A stretch of 5,626 nucleotides of DNA from an uncultured Bacteroides sp. (GTDB lineage Bacteria; Bacteroidota; Bacteroidia; Bacteroidales; Bacteroidaceae), in assembly GCA_900544675.1 (NCBI GenBank), contig UQVZ01000080.1, positions 1-5,626 on the forward strand, written 5' to 3'. The notes below the pieces were generated by a model. It saw only the letters and a list, made by a program, of their open reading frames with translations. It was not told the DNA's origin and ran no database searches. Every line of letters begins with the position of its first letter. Within the stretch, counting starts at the first letter, position 1. This document shows positions 4,982-5,626 of this stretch, in pieces. A program made the translations under genes and the position numbers.

Positions 4982-5484
4982 TTATTCAGTTGTTGGCAAA
5001 TCCAATTTGATTGTTTTTGTCGCCTTTTCTTTTTTAGCATCTACCACCTTTGCATACACTTGGGTGGTACGCACATTCGTATGGCCAAGCATTTTGCTGA
5101 CCGTATAAATGTTTGTCCCGCCGGCGAGTTGTAGGGTGGCATACGAGTGCCTAAAGCAGTGACACTTTTTATCGGACGGCTAATCCACGACGGATCTGGC
5201 AGCCCGGCAAAGACCAGTTGATTACCGTTATATCTTTCACCACAAAGTTGAAACGCTTGTTCTGATATAGGCATATATTCAACGACCTTAGTCTTTTGCT
5301 GGGTGAAGTTCAGACGATAACCACCATTGAATACTTCTATCTCTGACCACTTCAATTTTTGAATATCACAATGACGGAGGCCTGTCAATGCTGAAAAGAG
5401 TGCAGCACGCTTCAACAACGGGTCGCATTGGGTTTGTGTCAATCGGTTTAGTTCTTCGACTGTCAGATATTCCCTTCGACTTTC
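4982..5484 (-). pseudogene. Tyrosine integrase remnant (5' truncated, frameshifted)
   Basis: The reading frame opens after a TAG at 5485-5487 with ESRREYLTVEELNRL, which is mid-protein sequence in Bacteroidales integrases. It continues with box I (FSALTGLRHCDIQKLKWSEI, with the catalytic Arg) and the lysine strand (FTQQKTKVVEYMPIS). The N-terminal arm and core-binding domains are missing. Near 5160-5175 the frame shifts: after SWISRPIK the original frame runs into unrelated residues, while a neighbouring frame resumes with CHCFRHSYATLQLAGGTNIY, then LGHTNVRTTQVYAK with the catalytic Tyr, ending LDLPTTE at 4982. About a dozen residues normally found between these parts seem missing, so a small deletion near the AAAAA run at 5166-5170 probably caused the shift. 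All catalytic motifs are recognisable but cannot be made as one protein. It is probably the relic of an integrative element. Confidence 0.85.
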
Positions 5485-5510
5485 CTATCAGAAAGTGTTA
5501 AAACAAAAAT

Positions 5511-5537
5511 AGGGTGCAACTCATTGAGTTACACCCT
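5511..5537 (-). terminator. Intrinsic terminator, possibly bidirectional
   Basis: AGGGTGCAACTCA and TGAGTTACACCCT form a 13-bp stem with one mismatch and a single-base loop in the linear drawing. On the minus strand it is followed by ATTTTTGTTTT, a good tail, and serves the gene ending at 5574. On the plus strand the tail ACTTTTCT is weaker. Confidence 0.8.
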
Positions 5538-5573
5538 ACTTTTCTATGATTGGTTATCGTTGTTTACTGATAC

Positions 5574-5626
5574 TTACTTCACTTCCTCAAAGTCAACAGC
5601 ATCTCTGTATGAGTAACTTGCGTGAA
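5574..5626 (-). CDS. C-terminal end of an unidentified gene (partial)
   Basis: The last 16 codons, HASYSYRDAVDFEEVK, end at TAA (5574-5576), about 36 bp before a strong terminator hairpin. The rest lies beyond the right edge of the window. The placement of stop codon and terminator supports a real gene end, but the fragment is too short to identify a family. Confidence 0.45.
   Translation of the reverse strand, partial: HASYSYRDAVDFEEVK

Overview
The window looks like an accessory region of a gut Bacteroidales genome (Bacteroides, Phocaeicola or Parabacteroides type). The grounds are a Bacteroidales-style promoter -7 box (TATCTTTG), a UpxY/NusG-like regulator, SAM-like-domain tyrosine recombinases, no clear Shine-Dalgarno sequences, and AT-rich intergenic DNA built from short repeat words typical of this order. 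No rRNA, tRNA or CRISPR array was seen.

All recognisable genes lie on the minus strand, so they read from right to left. (1) 5574-5626 is the last 16 codons of an unidentified gene, followed by a terminator hairpin at 5511-5537. (2) 4982-5484 is a decayed tyrosine integrase that lacks its N-terminal half and carries a frameshift/deletion; a strong terminator follows at 4922-4952. (3) 4644-4793 is a short remnant resembling the N-terminus of mobile-element excisionase/HTH proteins, interrupted by a TAA. (4) 4411-4602 is a 192-bp segment bounded by perfect 18-bp inverted repeats with a promoter -7 box just inside the right arm, the architecture of an invertible promoter. As drawn, the promoter points right, away from the operon. 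(5) 3870-4410 is a roughly 540-nt leader containing hairpins and repeats. (6) 2364-3869 encodes a 501-aa NusG/UpxY-like protein with an unusually long C-terminal extension. (7) 955-2088 encodes a 377-aa protein I do not recognise. (8) 76-921 encodes a tyrosine-recombinase-like protein that ends before the catalytic tyrosine.

The intergenic DNA is a mosaic of repeat families, called R1 to R6 here. R1 (up to 63 bp) occurs three times in alternating orientation, at the outer edge of each gene block. R3 (31-bp perfect inverted pair) and R5 flank the NusG-like gene in mirror order. One copy of the R2 repeat has entered the reading frame of the 377-aa gene.

Working model (inference): an invertible promoter switches a three-gene operon whose first product is a NusG-type antiterminator, as invertible promoters and UpxY proteins do for Bacteroides capsule loci. 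Here the antiterminator is about three times the usual size and is linked to an unknown protein and a probably catalytically dead recombinase. Any target operon would lie to the left, outside the window.
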